A program made the position numbers and the translations under genes. From Gilliamella bombicola (GTDB lineage: Bacteria; Pseudomonadota; Gammaproteobacteria; Enterobacterales; Orbaceae), in assembly GCF_900094945.1 (NCBI RefSeq), contig NZ_FMAQ01000003.1, forward strand, positions 62,001 to 126,000: DNA of 64,000 nucleotides, read 5' to 3'. Positions within the stretch are counted from its first letter, which is position 1; each line of letters begins with the position of its first letter. A model generated the notes under the pieces. It was given only the letters and a program-made list of their open reading frames with translations, did no database searches and was not told where the DNA came from. Of the stretch, positions 8,594 through 17,618 are shown piece by piece.

Positions 8594-8991
8594 TTATTTT
8601 TCCGCGTTACAAATTTTTCTAATTCATTATCGTCGTAAAAACATTTCATAATAGTCGACTTTAACGACTTAAAATAATTTATTGTAGTTCGTTTTACTAT
8701 CAATCCTCAATTTTCATTTGTATCTGTTAAACGCTATCATTTTTCATATTTTTAATATTAACTAAAAACCTCTTATTATTATTCCCATATGGGAGCGCTC
8801 GTTTCTTTGCATTATATATAATGATACAATCATAAATAATAGTAAAATATATCTAATATAATAATTTTTTTTCAAAAAAAATTTATTACAATTACAAATG
8901 CATTTAATAATAAAACTTGATACTTTTTGAAATAACCTGTAACAACAAAAACATAACCATATGAATTTTAAATGTAAAAAGAAATACCACC

Positions 8992-11550
8992 ATGACTAAT
9001 AAAGACAATTTTACCAACCACACCCCAATGATGCAGCAGTATTTAAAACTTAAAGCTGAAAATCCTGATATTTTGCTTTTTTATCGCATGGGTGATTTTT
9101 ATGAGATGTTTTATGATGATGCCAAGCGTGCCTCGCAGCTTTTAGATATTTCGCTCACAAAGCGTGGCTCGTCAAATGGTGAACCGATTCCTATGGCGGG
9201 TGTACCGTACCATGCGGTTGAAAGTTATTTAGCCAAGTTAATATCGCTAGGTGAGTCGGTGGCTATTTGTGAACAAATTGGCGATCCGGCAACGAGCAAA
9301 GGACCTGTTGAGCGCAAAGTTGTGCGTATTGTCACGCCGGGCACGGTCAGTGATGAATCATTGTTAGAAGATCGCAAAGATAATTTACTTGCTTCAATCT
9401 GGCAACATAAAAATCATTATGGTTACGCCACGCTTGATATTAGTTCTGGTCGCTTTTATGTGTTTGAATGTGATAGTTTCGAAGCAATGCAAGCTGAATT
9501 ACAACGCACCAATCCTGTTGAATTGCTATATCCAGAAGAATTTCAATCCATGCCATTAATTGAACATCGCCATGGTCTGCGCCGTCGTCCACAATGGGAC
9601 TTTGATCTTGAAACGGCAAAACAACAGCTTAATTTGCAATTTGGCACTAACGATTTAGTTGGATTTGGTGTAGAAGCGTGCAATTATGCTCTTTGTGCGG
9701 CCGGTTGCTTATTGCAATATGTTAAAGATACCCAGCGCACCGCACTACCCCATATACGTTCAATAATCAAACAATCAGCATATGACTTTGTGGTATTAGA
9801 TGCCGCAACACGCCATAACTTAGAAATAACCGAAAACTTATCGGGCGGTACATCTAATACTGTTGCTGACGTGCTAGATAAAACGCAAACCGCTATGGGC
9901 AGTCGAATGCTTAAGCGCTGGCTGCATTCTCCCATTCGCGATATTAAGATTTTGCAAAACCGCCAAGATGCCATTGCCGAATTACAACATCATATTGATG
10001 ACGCATTACCGTTATTAAAACAAATGGGCGATCTTGAACGTGTTTTAGCAAGATTGGCACTACACACGGCTCGCCCACGGGATTTTGCGCGTTTGCGTGA
10101 TGCTTATAACTTGTTGCCACAGTTACATCTTTTATTAGGACAATTTAATTCACCTTATTTACAGGCTTTACGTGCCAACATTAATCAATTTGATCATATT
10201 GCAACATTATTAAATAACGCAATTGTTGAAGTGCCACCGGCGATTATTCGTGATGGTGGCGTGATTGCAACAGGTTATCATAGCGAATTAGACGAACTGC
10301 GTAATCTGGCCGATGGCGCAACCAATTACCTTGAACAACTTGAAATAAGAGAGCGAGAAACACTCGGCATTGATACATTAAAAGTCGGATTTAATGCCGT
10401 TCACGGCTATTACATCCAAATTAGTCGTGGACAAAGCCACCTTGCACCGATTCATTATACAAGACGTCAAACACTGAAAAATGTAGAGCGTTATATTATT
10501 CCAGAACTGAAAGAGTACGAAGATAAAGTACTTACTTCAAAAGGTCGAGCATTAACGCTTGAAAAACACCTTTACGAACAACTGTTTGATCTATTAATGC
10601 CCGACTTAGCTGATATGCAAACCAGCGCAGAAGCGATTGCGGAACTTGACGTTTTAACTAATCTTGCCGAGCGAGCATTAACACTCAATTATCAACGTCC
10701 AACATTGTCAACACAAGCAGGTATTGAGATCCAAGACGGACGTCATGTTGTCATTGAACAAGTGCTACAAACGCCGTTTATTCGCAATTCGCTGCACCTT
10801 TCACCAACAAGACGAATGCTGATTATTACAGGTCCTAATATGGGCGGAAAGAGTACCTACATGCGCCAAGCCGCATTGATTGTATTGCTTGCTTACATTG
10901 GTAGCTTTGTCCCTGCATCAAAAGCAGTAATTGGACCTGTTGATCGCATTTTTACGCGCATTGGTGCTTCTGATGATTTGGCGTCTGGTCGTTCCACTTT
11001 TATGGTCGAAATGACCGAAACGGCCAACATTATGCACAATGCAACAAAACAGAGCCTAGTATTAATGGATGAAATTGGTCGAGGAACCTCAACTTACGAT
11101 GGGCTTTCGCTTGCTTGGGCCTGTGCCGAAAATCTTGCCAATGAAATCCAATCAATGACACTATTTGCCACCCACTACTTTGAACTAACGCAACTCCCCG
11201 AGCATATGCAAGGCGTTTATAACGTCCATTTTGATGCCATTGAACATGACAACACGGTCGCTTTTATCCACGAAGTTTCTGAAGGTGCCGCTAGCAAAAG
11301 TTTCGGAATTGCCGTGGCAGGGCTTGCTGGCGTGCCTAAAACGATTTTGAAACGAGCTAAACAAAAATTAAAAGAGTTAGAAGTTATCTCAAAACAATCG
11401 GCTAACAGCAGCATCGATAAATCACAACTCTCTTTTATAAACGAACCAGAACCTTCAGAAGTTGAAGAAGCGTTAAAACAGATCGACCCTGACGCGTTAA
11501 CACCAAAACAAGCCTTAGAAATTTTATATCAATTAAAAAAGTTGGTGTGA
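8992..11550 (+). CDS. mutS: DNA mismatch repair protein MutS
   Basis: 852 residues, the usual length for proteobacterial MutS (E. coli 853). It recognises base mismatches and small loops and, with MutL, starts strand-directed repair. The mismatch-wedging F-x-E motif is F36-Y-E38 in MGDFYEMF, identical in position to E. coli. The ATPase has Walker [14 protein letters not shown], the STFMVEM signature, Walker [13 protein letters not shown] and the ATHYFELT loop; the C-terminal clamp and dimer region is present. It stands alone between the accessory block and dld. The ribosome site is weak. It ends in a bidirectional terminator at 11595-11621. Confidence 0.98.
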   Translation: MTNKDNFTNHTPMMQQYLKLKAENPDILLFYRMGDFYEMFYDDAKRASQLLDISLTKRGSSNGEPIPMAGVPYHAVESYLAKLISLGESVAICEQIGDPATSKGPVERKVVRIVTPGTVSDESLLEDRKDNLLASIWQHKNHYGYATLDISSGRFYVFECDSFEAMQAELQRTNPVELLYPEEFQSMPLIEHRHGLRRRPQWDFDLETAKQQLNLQFGTNDLVGFGVEACNYALCAAGCLLQYVKDTQRTALPHIRSIIKQSAYDFVVLDAATRHNLEITENLSGGTSNTVADVLDKTQTAMGSRMLKRWLHSPIRDIKILQNRQDAIAELQHHIDDALPLLKQMGDLERVLARLALHTARPRDFARLRDAYNLLPQLHLLLGQFNSPYLQALRANINQFDHIATLLNNAIVEVPPAIIRDGGVIATGYHSELDELRNLADGATNYLEQLEIRERETLGIDTLKVGFNAVHGYYIQISRGQSHLAPIHYTRRQTLKNVERYIIPELKEYEDKVLTSKGRALTLEKHLYEQLFDLLMPDLADMQTSAEAIAELDVLTNLAERALTLNYQRPTLSTQAGIEIQDGRHVVIEQVLQTPFIRNSLHLSPTRRMLIITGPNMGGKSTYMRQAALIVLLAYIGSFVPASKAVIGPVDRIFTRIGASDDLASGRSTFMVEMTETANIMHNATKQSLVLMDEIGRGTSTYDGLSLAWACAENLANEIQSMTLFATHYFELTQLPEHMQGVYNVHFDAIEHDNTVAFIHEVSEGAASKSFGIAVAGLAGVPKTILKRAKQKLKELEVISKQSANSSIDKSQLSFINEPEPSEVEEALKQIDPDALTPKQALEILYQLKKLV

Positions 11551-11594
11551 TTTAAATAGCCACTAATTGTTCTATTGCGATATTATTCTAAAAA

Positions 11595-11621
11595 AACCGC
11601 TAGATGTGATTTCTAGCGGTT
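11595..11621. terminator. Bidirectional terminator between mutS and dld
   Basis: AACCGCTAGA (11595-11604) pairs with TCTAGCGGTT (11612-11621) around a 7-base loop. A-rich sequence on the left and TGGTTTTAATT on the right let it serve both convergent genes. Confidence 0.8.
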
Positions 11622-11657
11622 GGTTTTAATTATTAATAGCATCTAGAATTTAAAAAA

Positions 11658-13355
11658 TTAAGCCCAATTTTTCTTCTTAGATGTTTTACCTATGCCCGGA
11701 TTAAGACTGTTTGTAGGATCAAGCTCTTGATAGAATTTTTTCAAATCCTCATTGGCATGATACAAATGCCCCACATTGTGCTCGGCTGGATATTGCGCAC
11801 CACGCTGATCAAGCAATGCTAAAATCTCCTCCTTAACTTTATCGCAATCTACCCCTTTTTTAGCAATATAATCTTGATGAAACACATAACAGAAAAAATG
11901 CCCATAATACATTTTGTAAATAAAGTTTTGATCGATGTTTTCTGGCAGTGTTTCAAACCAATCGGTATCATTACGCCTTAGTGCAATATCTAATGCAACA
12001 ATGTTTTCTACTGTTTTGCTATGTACATTTCGGTAAGACGTTGCGGCACCAGCGGCTGCAAAACGGTGTAACATAGCCGCTTCGGCCTCTTTTTCATTAC
12101 ACAAAAAATAATTACCATTTTTATTTTGAAAATAGTCTTTCAAAAAAGCTTCAGCTTCAGCAATCCCGTCATCTGCCATCTTTAAAATAAGATGATGTTC
12201 ATAACGATCACGATAATCACGCAACGACTTTGGTAAATGATTAGGTAAAAATTTGCAAGCAAATATAGAAAACCGATCCGAAAAGTTTTTAGGGAAGAAT
12301 GGAATTTTCGCCGTAACACGATCAACCCAATTTTTAAAAACAAACATGCGCGGCATCATATCGGTACCTAACTTCTTAATAGCTAAAAAGGTCGGTTTTC
12401 CATAAACCGCAGCAATATCAAACGCCACACGATGTATATATTCACCCGACACAGGCAACGTTTTAAACTGCCCTAAAATATGGCGACGAATACCATTTAG
12501 TTCATTAATATCATTGGTACCGATATAAAATACTGCCGATTTTTGCTCAAGTGGAAAAGTATCAAGACGCACCGCAAAAACCATCAAGCGCCCTGCACTA
12601 CCTGATGCTTCATAATGACGAGCGGGATCAGCATTAAATCGTGCAGGCGTATCAGCATCAATTTCACGAACATGATCACAATAATGATGATCATGCCCTA
12701 AACCAGCATCACGTTTAATATCCTTATCGGTATAGGTATGATTTTGTAGGTTCTGTAAAATCGTTTCTGGATCATCCCCCAGTTCAATCCCTAAATGATT
12801 CACTAAGCGCAACTGCCCTTGCTGGTCTAATTGCGCAAACACTGCCATTTGTGTATACGCAGGCCCACGCTGAATAAGTGCGCCACCAGAATTATTACAG
12901 ACCCCTCCCATCACAGAAGCGCCAATGCAAGATGAACCAATGACCGAATGAGGTCCACGATGATATTTTTTTAACTCTTTTTCTAACCTAAATAATGTAC
13001 TACCCGGCAAACAAACAACCTGCTCACCATTTTCAATCACCTTAATACCATCTAATCGACGAGTACTGACAATCACAATGGGACGATCATAATCATTACC
13101 ATCTGGGGTAGATCCCCCTGTTAAGCCCGTATTGGCTGATTGTGTGATAACAATCACGTCCGCTTCAACACACGCTTTTAATACCTGCCACTGCTCGACT
13201 AACGTCCCGGGTAAGACAACGGCCAATGCATCACCCTCACCAAAACGAATACCTTGACGATAAGGTAACGTACGGTTAGGGTTCGTTAAAGTATATTTAT
13301 GTCCAACAATACCTTGTAGCTGCTCAATGAGTTGAGCTGTTTGATTACTTTTCAT
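11658..13355 (-). CDS. dld: Quinone-dependent D-lactate dehydrogenase
   Basis: Peripheral membrane flavoenzyme oxidising D-lactate to pyruvate and feeding electrons to the quinone pool. It aligns by eye along its whole length with E. coli Dld: FAD (PCMH) domain with SANTGLTGGSTPDGNDYDRP and PHSVIGSSCIGASVMGGVCN, a membrane-binding domain, and a C-terminal cap ending NPGIGKTSKKKNWA. The frame is open upstream to 13436, but ATG 13355 has an AGGAAA ribosome site and gives 565 residues (E. coli 571), so the shorter start is chosen. It suggests D-lactate use as a respiratory electron donor. Confidence 0.96.
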   Translation of the reverse strand: MKSNQTAQLIEQLQGIVGHKYTLTNPNRTLPYRQGIRFGEGDALAVVLPGTLVEQWQVLKACVEADVIVITQSANTGLTGGSTPDGNDYDRPIVIVSTRRLDGIKVIENGEQVVCLPGSTLFRLEKELKKYHRGPHSVIGSSCIGASVMGGVCNNSGGALIQRGPAYTQMAVFAQLDQQGQLRLVNHLGIELGDDPETILQNLQNHTYTDKDIKRDAGLGHDHHYCDHVREIDADTPARFNADPARHYEASGSAGRLMVFAVRLDTFPLEQKSAVFYIGTNDINELNGIRRHILGQFKTLPVSGEYIHRVAFDIAAVYGKPTFLAIKKLGTDMMPRMFVFKNWVDRVTAKIPFFPKNFSDRFSIFACKFLPNHLPKSLRDYRDRYEHHLILKMADDGIAEAEAFLKDYFQNKNGNYFLCNEKEAEAAMLHRFAAAGAATSYRNVHSKTVENIVALDIALRRNDTDWFETLPENIDQNFIYKMYYGHFFCYVFHQDYIAKKGVDCDKVKEEILALLDQRGAQYPAEHNVGHLYHANEDLKKFYQELDPTNSLNPGIGKTSKKKNWA

Positions 13356-13537
13356 ATCGGTATTTCCTATGCATATTGAAGATTGGGTTGTGTTAATAAT
13401 GGTTATTAAATAACCACCCATCTTAACCAAAAGCAATACAATAAGCTATCGGTATTTTATTAGAATAAACTAAACGTATTTAAGCTACTTTTTACAACAA
13501 AATCTGCCCAACTTGAATAACAAAAAAGTGGACTAAT

Positions 13538-14512
13538 TTATTGTGCTTGCTCTCCCTTTTGGGCATTTTTTAACAAAATTTGTTGGCGCTCATGTTGATC
13601 AAAAAAAGTCCACGCGACAAATCTGCTAATTTTTTGCCCTTGTGCCATGGGAATAATATGGCTTTGAACGACATTGGCTTGTTTCAACTTTTTGTTGATT
13701 AACGATAAAGTCTCTTTTTTCGACACTAATGACGTAAACCACAGGCATTGGGTTTTATATTCAATACTTTCGCGAATCATATTAGCAATAAAAGCGGCCT
13801 CGCCCCCTTTGCACCATAACTCAGCATGTTGCCCACCAAAGTTAAGTATGGTTTTTGGGTTTGAATGCGTTAATTTACCTAACTTCTTCAGTTTGGTTTG
13901 TGCACTTGCCTGCGCATCTTGTTCCGAAGCATGGAAAGGTGGATTACATAGCGTTAACGCATAAAATTCGTTAGGCTTAATAATATGCTTAAAAATGGCT
14001 TGACTATCTTTTTGTAATCGACACTGCACGGTGTTTTTTAGTAACGCATTGGCTTGTATTATTAACGAGGTAACCTTGATAGCCGCTGGATTGATATCGC
14101 TTCCCACAAACGACCAACCATATTCAGCACAACCAATAATGGGGTAAATCACATTGGCACCAACGCCAATATCTAAAACGCGAATTTGCTTACCTGTCGG
14201 AATGCTATTTTGATTATCTTGTGCCAATAAATCGGCTAAATAGTGAATATAATCCGCTCGACCGGGAATGGGCGGACATAAGTAACCATCTGGAATATCC
14301 CAATAATTCATTTGGTAATCATTAAATAACAACGCTTTATTTAACATTTTAACCGCCAGCGGATCGGCAAAATCGATCGATACATTGCCATATGGATTCG
14401 GCTTTACATATTGAGACAATTCTGGAAGTCTATTGATGAGTTTTGCAAAATCATAACCGTTTCGATGTTTGTTTCGGCAATGTAATTGGGGCTTTTTTAA
14501 TGAGGTTTGCAC
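13538..14512 (-). CDS. rlmF: 23S rRNA (adenine-1618-N6)-methyltransferase
   Basis: SAM-dependent enzyme methylating A1618 of 23S rRNA (YbiN family), 324 residues. N-terminal family motifs are KHRNGYDFAKLI and NPYGNVSIDFADP. The SAM site is VLDIGVGANVIYPIIG (about 110-125), the N6-adenine methyltransferase motif is NPPFHAS (about 190), followed by the RlmF-type FGGQHAELWCKGGEAAFIA segment. It is a single gene transcribed towards dld. The translation start is the first ATG; no strong ribosome site was identified. Confidence 0.95.
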   Translation of the reverse strand: MQTSLKKPQLHCRNKHRNGYDFAKLINRLPELSQYVKPNPYGNVSIDFADPLAVKMLNKALLFNDYQMNYWDIPDGYLCPPIPGRADYIHYLADLLAQDNQNSIPTGKQIRVLDIGVGANVIYPIIGCAEYGWSFVGSDINPAAIKVTSLIIQANALLKNTVQCRLQKDSQAIFKHIIKPNEFYALTLCNPPFHASEQDAQASAQTKLKKLGKLTHSNPKTILNFGGQHAELWCKGGEAAFIANMIRESIEYKTQCLWFTSLVSKKETLSLINKKLKQANVVQSHIIPMAQGQKISRFVAWTFFDQHERQQILLKNAQKGEQAQ

Positions 14513-14626
14513 GGTTGTCCTATTTTATTCAAAATCAAATAATCGCTATTATAACGGCTTAACTGCAATATACGAAAACTGAACCTATAAGTTGATCAGA
14601 ATTGTCATGGTGGGGGTAAAATAAAG

Positions 14627-14689
14627 TTTTTTTATTTTGGTGGATATGATTATGGATTAGGTGCAGGGGGTTCGGACGTTTTGACTTTT
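14627..14689 (+). repeat. Right-hand part of AT-rich repeat unit (second locus)
   Basis: Matches the end of the units at 2392-2548 and 2878-3035 (T-run, TTTTGGTG, then GGTTCGGACGTTTTGAC). It opens the second composite element, whose GC-rich module follows at 14690-14839. Confidence 0.65.
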
Positions 14690-14839
14690 GATGAATAAAA
14701 TAGCTACAGCGACCACGTCCGAGTCAGGGAAATAAAGTGAATTCCCTTTGCAATCCTGCGCTTGGCTGCAGAATTTGGCCTTCGGCTGCCTGATGCCGGA
14801 ATAGGACAAACAACATAACCATCGTTTTTGAGAAGGGTT
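14690..14839. repeat. Shortened GC-rich module (second locus)
   Basis: 150-bp version of the module at 2549-2877. Both ends match (AATAGCTACAGCGACCACG at the left; GCCGGAATAGGACAAA at the right) but about 180 bp of the middle is missing. The TCGGACGT/ACGTCCGA pair (14672-14679 with 14715-14722) is kept, whereas the GTCAGGGAATT stem is partly decayed. Confidence 0.65.
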
Positions 14840-14922
14840 ATTGTGTTTTTATAAGGCGGTTTTTGTTAAAAAACAACCGAAAAACTTTAATAAAATCAGT
14901 ACCTTTTCTGACCGTTTTTTTT
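14840..14922 (+). repeat. AT-rich repeat unit, left part with 42-bp core
   Basis: Begins ATTGTGTTTTTATAAGGCGG, has the GTTTTTGTTAAAAAAC hairpin and the core at about 14880-14920, then diverges from the other copies. A further solo core is at 15036-15078. Confidence 0.7.
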
Positions 14923-15035
14923 GGTAATTAAATGGCTGTTATTAAAGTGCTTTATTCGTGGTTTTGTTGATTTGTTGTATGCTGACGCTTTGCTTAGGTT
15001 GTGTAAGTGATTGATTTAGCTTAAAAACAGCAAAA

Positions 15036-15078
15036 TAAAAACTTCAATAAAATCAATACCTTTCCTGACCGATTTTTA
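15036..15078 (+). repeat. Solo copy of 42-bp repeat core
   Basis: aaaaacttcaataaaatcaa then tacctttcctgaccgattttt, one base different from the commonest form, without the rest of the unit. Same orientation as all other copies. Confidence 0.65.
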
Positions 15079-15312
15079 CTATGTTATTTTTATAGATTAC
15101 CGTGTGTTTTTTTTAACTTTGTTTTTAGGGCCAAGTCAGTTGGTGTTTTTTGATATAACTAAAATCAAAAACCATTCGCACTCCAGTCGGGAAGTTGCAA
15201 CCTAAGATGCGTATGTCGCTGATTTAGCCGTATCCCCTTACTTTATTACTTTTATCAGCAAGCTTGCGTGACAATTTCAGGTAAAAAGCTTGGATGATGA
15301 ATAAGTGCTGTG

Positions 15313-15351
15313 CCAGTAGTGCTCATTTTACTGGTAGGCATATTATGCCTA
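15313..15351. other. Two adjacent perfect hairpins
   Basis: CCAGTA (15313-15318) pairs with TACTGG (15329-15334), and TAGGCAT (15335-15341) pairs with ATGCCTA (15345-15351). The hairpins are back to back with no gap. The surrounding 15079-15455 has no supported gene. Role unknown. Confidence 0.4.
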
Positions 15352-15542
15352 GCATTTAATAGATGCCATCAGTTGAATTAACACCACTGTATTAAAGTAC
15401 ACAACAAACACTTATCCTTACCACCAACTGCTTGGTTATTCTTATTTATTTCCCCCTGCCCCCACGCCAGCCACGCTTTTAGTGTGGGTGGTGGGGGCGC
15501 CGATTGTGGCTTCGCCGCCACAGTGCAACTCTAAGGGAAAAT

Positions 15543-15571
15543 GCCCCAACTTACGCGGGGGCTTTATTCTT
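15543..15571 (+). terminator. GC-rich hairpin with T-rich tail
   Basis: GCCCC (15543-15547) pairs with GGGGC (15558-15562), followed by TTTATTCTTTG. Just upstream are a C-rich/G-rich imperfect stem (15456-15497) and TGTGGC/GCCACA (15505-15522). It reads as a plus-strand terminator, although no gene before it is evident; it lies beyond the 3' end of the minus-strand adhesin gene. Confidence 0.45.
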
Positions 15572-15641
15572 TGTTAGATTATCCTCTATCTGCACCATAA
15601 CCGCCCCCGCGGCCTAAGGATTAAGGACTAAGATATAAAAG

Positions 15642-17270
15642 CTAAGGTGCGATGCAAACAGTGTAAATGCTGAGGCTGCTGAGATTGTAGCGGTCGACAT
15701 TGCCGTAGAACGAGTTGACAGTGAAGGCATGGCTACCTGATACGTCGCTTGTCCAGTAGGTGCCGCCGAATAAGCCCGTATCATAGTAGCTGGACATGCG
15801 GCCCCACTCCGCGAAAAAACCAGCACCTATGTGACGCATGTAACGATTAACAGATGAACTAGGCGTGCCGCTATCTATACCATTTACACAAGGGAATGAA
15901 GAAGATATACCACACTTCGCGTTAGTTAAATCACTTACCCGTGCCAAACGATAACCCAAACTTCTACACCAAGATATTTGGTTAGACTGTGTATCCCGTT
16001 TATCACCCCGATTGACAAACCACTGCTTTAACACAAATCCATACCTCATCTCATTACCTGCACTATCCCTACCCACCAATTCAAAGGTCTGTGGCAAAGA
16101 CAACGGAGTAAGCGGACTAGGATTATTTGAATTTATCTGAGTATCATCAGCCCTAGGACCGCTTAATGTTACCTTACCCCAACTATCGACTGTAGCTGTT
16201 ATTCCACCACGAGAAACAGAAGACCACGTAAACCGACGTCCATCTACTCCTTCTGGCATCTCTAACTCAAAATACAACCCATCAGCACCCGTTGTAGGAA
16301 AATTTCGGTCGTAAGAGGATGAATCATTAGACTGAGTTAAAAAACCCTTATGAAAATCCCATATGTTAGCTGGGCCGGCGGAATCTCCTGAGCCATAAGA
16401 AGTAATCGGCCTTGCGTGACTCACAAAGTAACAAACACCAGAACTACTGTCATACGGATTGATATAATATGTCACCGTCTGACCGCTAAAATCAGTCCTA
16501 TTAGGAACCCCGTACCGTGTTTGTAAATATCCCCCTGTACTTCTTAAGGTTACCCTATAAGGAGCCTTACATTTATCTAATGCATCACTACGACTTACTG
16601 TATTACCATTATTATCCGTAAATGATACCGATATATTCCCCGATGCGGTAACGCCATTTGTACCCTGACCATCCCCATCATCATCACGCCAATAATTATA
16701 CCTAGTGATTAAATCACTTATACTCACTGAACTAACCGATGATGGGACTATCATATCTATATCATCCAAAGTACTTCCTGCATAAGGTAATCTTATTGGA
16801 TTTGATACACTTGATGTATTAGTAGACGGCGTGATGACTTGGCCATCCTGCAACTTAATAGACAACAAACTATCCGTTGATGTGGCCCTTGTTTGGCCAC
16901 CATCAAACGTTAAATACGGGGCACTACCCACGATATATTTTGATGTATAAGCCGTTAATGCCACAGAACACTCTGCATATGACAACAATAACAACGCGAA
17001 GAACAACGACAATCTAGGTAATCTAAATAATCTTAGTAAGCTTGGTAATTTAGATAACCTAAATAAACTAGGTAACTTAAGTAAGATAAAGAAATTAGAA
17101 AAGTTAAGTAAGCTAAGTAAAAAACTTAACCCCGACGATCTCGCCAAGCGCGATGAGCTCGATAACCTCGGTGATGAAAATAAGAACTGTGTCTGATTTC
17201 GACTACGGTGAAATTGAAAAAGATTTAGGGCGTAGGTTTGGCAGGCCATGTGCCATGTGCCATGTGCCAT
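15642..17270 (-). CDS. Exported adhesin-like protein, start in heptamer repeat
   Basis: 542 residues if read from ATG 17270. An unusual Leu/Ser/Phe-rich leader of about 105 residues ends in a signal-like LSYAECSVALTA, and the mature part begins near YIVGSAPYLTFDGG. It carries a WRDDDGDGQGTNG acidic, possibly calcium-binding loop. The C-terminal half holds WCRSLGYRLARVSDLTNAKC, WGRM, YWTSD and a final C-x-A-P, resembling the C-type-lectin-like ends of invasin or DUF1566 (Lcl_C) proteins. It is a clear paralogue of 29177-30694. The start lies in a 7-bp tandem repeat holding ATGs in all three frames, with no ribosome site, so expression may be phase-variable. Surface adhesion is inferred. Confidence 0.75.
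   Translation of the reverse strand: MAHGTWHMACQTYALNLFQFHRSRNQTQFLFSSPRLSSSSRLARSSGLSFLLSLLNFSNFFILLKLPSLFRLSKLPSLLRLFRLPRLSLFFALLLLSYAECSVALTAYTSKYIVGSAPYLTFDGGQTRATSTDSLLSIKLQDGQVITPSTNTSSVSNPIRLPYAGSTLDDIDMIVPSSVSSVSISDLITRYNYWRDDDGDGQGTNGVTASGNISVSFTDNNGNTVSRSDALDKCKAPYRVTLRSTGGYLQTRYGVPNRTDFSGQTVTYYINPYDSSSGVCYFVSHARPITSYGSGDSAGPANIWDFHKGFLTQSNDSSSYDRNFPTTGADGLYFELEMPEGVDGRRFTWSSVSRGGITATVDSWGKVTLSGPRADDTQINSNNPSPLTPLSLPQTFELVGRDSAGNEMRYGFVLKQWFVNRGDKRDTQSNQISWCRSLGYRLARVSDLTNAKCGISSSFPCVNGIDSGTPSSSVNRYMRHIGAGFFAEWGRMSSYYDTGLFGGTYWTSDVSGSHAFTVNSFYGNVDRYNLSSLSIYTVCIAP
17011..17118. repeat. Degenerate 9-bp tandem repeat in adhesin leader
   Basis: Twelve imperfect units on the plus strand of the type AA(T/G/C)-(C/T)T(A/T)-(G/A)(G/A)T, for example aatctaggt, aatctaaat, aatcttagt, aagcttggt. 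The period is a multiple of three, so a change in copy number would lengthen or shorten the leader without shifting frame. The minus-strand product is the hydrophobic leader of the adhesin-like protein. Confidence 0.7.
17245..17270. repeat. Heptanucleotide repeat GCCATGT at adhesin start
   Basis: Three full units plus five bases (GCCATGT at 17245, 17252, 17259, then GCCAT at 17266). On the minus strand each unit supplies an ATG (17270, 17263, 17256, 17249), covering all three frames. Only 17270 and 17249 are in frame with the gene. Confidence 0.85.
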
Positions 17271-17350
17271 AAATGGTAACGCATTTCGATCATCCTGTCA
17301 AGTAAATTTTTGTTTTATTTACACTTTTTATAACTAACTGCTCAACTAAC

Positions 17351-17375
17351 GAGCTTTCCCTTGCTTTGAAAGCTC
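17351..17375. other. Hairpin in promoter region between adhesin and transporter
   Basis: GAGCTTTC (17351-17358) and GAAAGCTC (17368-17375) are exact reverse complements. It lies in the divergent gap 17271-17618, about 80 bp before the adhesin start. It may be an operator or a leader hairpin. Confidence 0.35.
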
Positions 17376-17618
17376 CTAAATTATAGTCGCTTGATTAATA
17401 ATGCGCTAGTTTTTCCGTTAAAAATTTGTAAAGTTTTGTTAAAGATTGAGTCAACCTACGTTGGCGGGCTTTTGGGGAAATAATTTTGGGGGGGATTTTA
17501 TATTATTAATATTCCGTGACAATATTATTCCCAATCCTTACTAAGAATCTTAGAATTCGATAAACTTCAAACACTTTGTTATAATTTGCGTCACTTTAAA
17601 ATCAAAATACCAACCTTA

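Noticed and set aside
11658-13436. Long form of Dld starting at 13436
   Set aside because: The extra 27 residues do not match the family; ATG 13355 has a ribosome site.
16951-17196. Open plus-strand frame opposite the adhesin leader with a regular Asn-Leu-Gly / Lys-Leu-Ser pattern
   Set aside because: No ATG, GTG or TTG start and no ribosome site; the pattern is the mirror of the 9-bp repeat in the real minus-strand gene.
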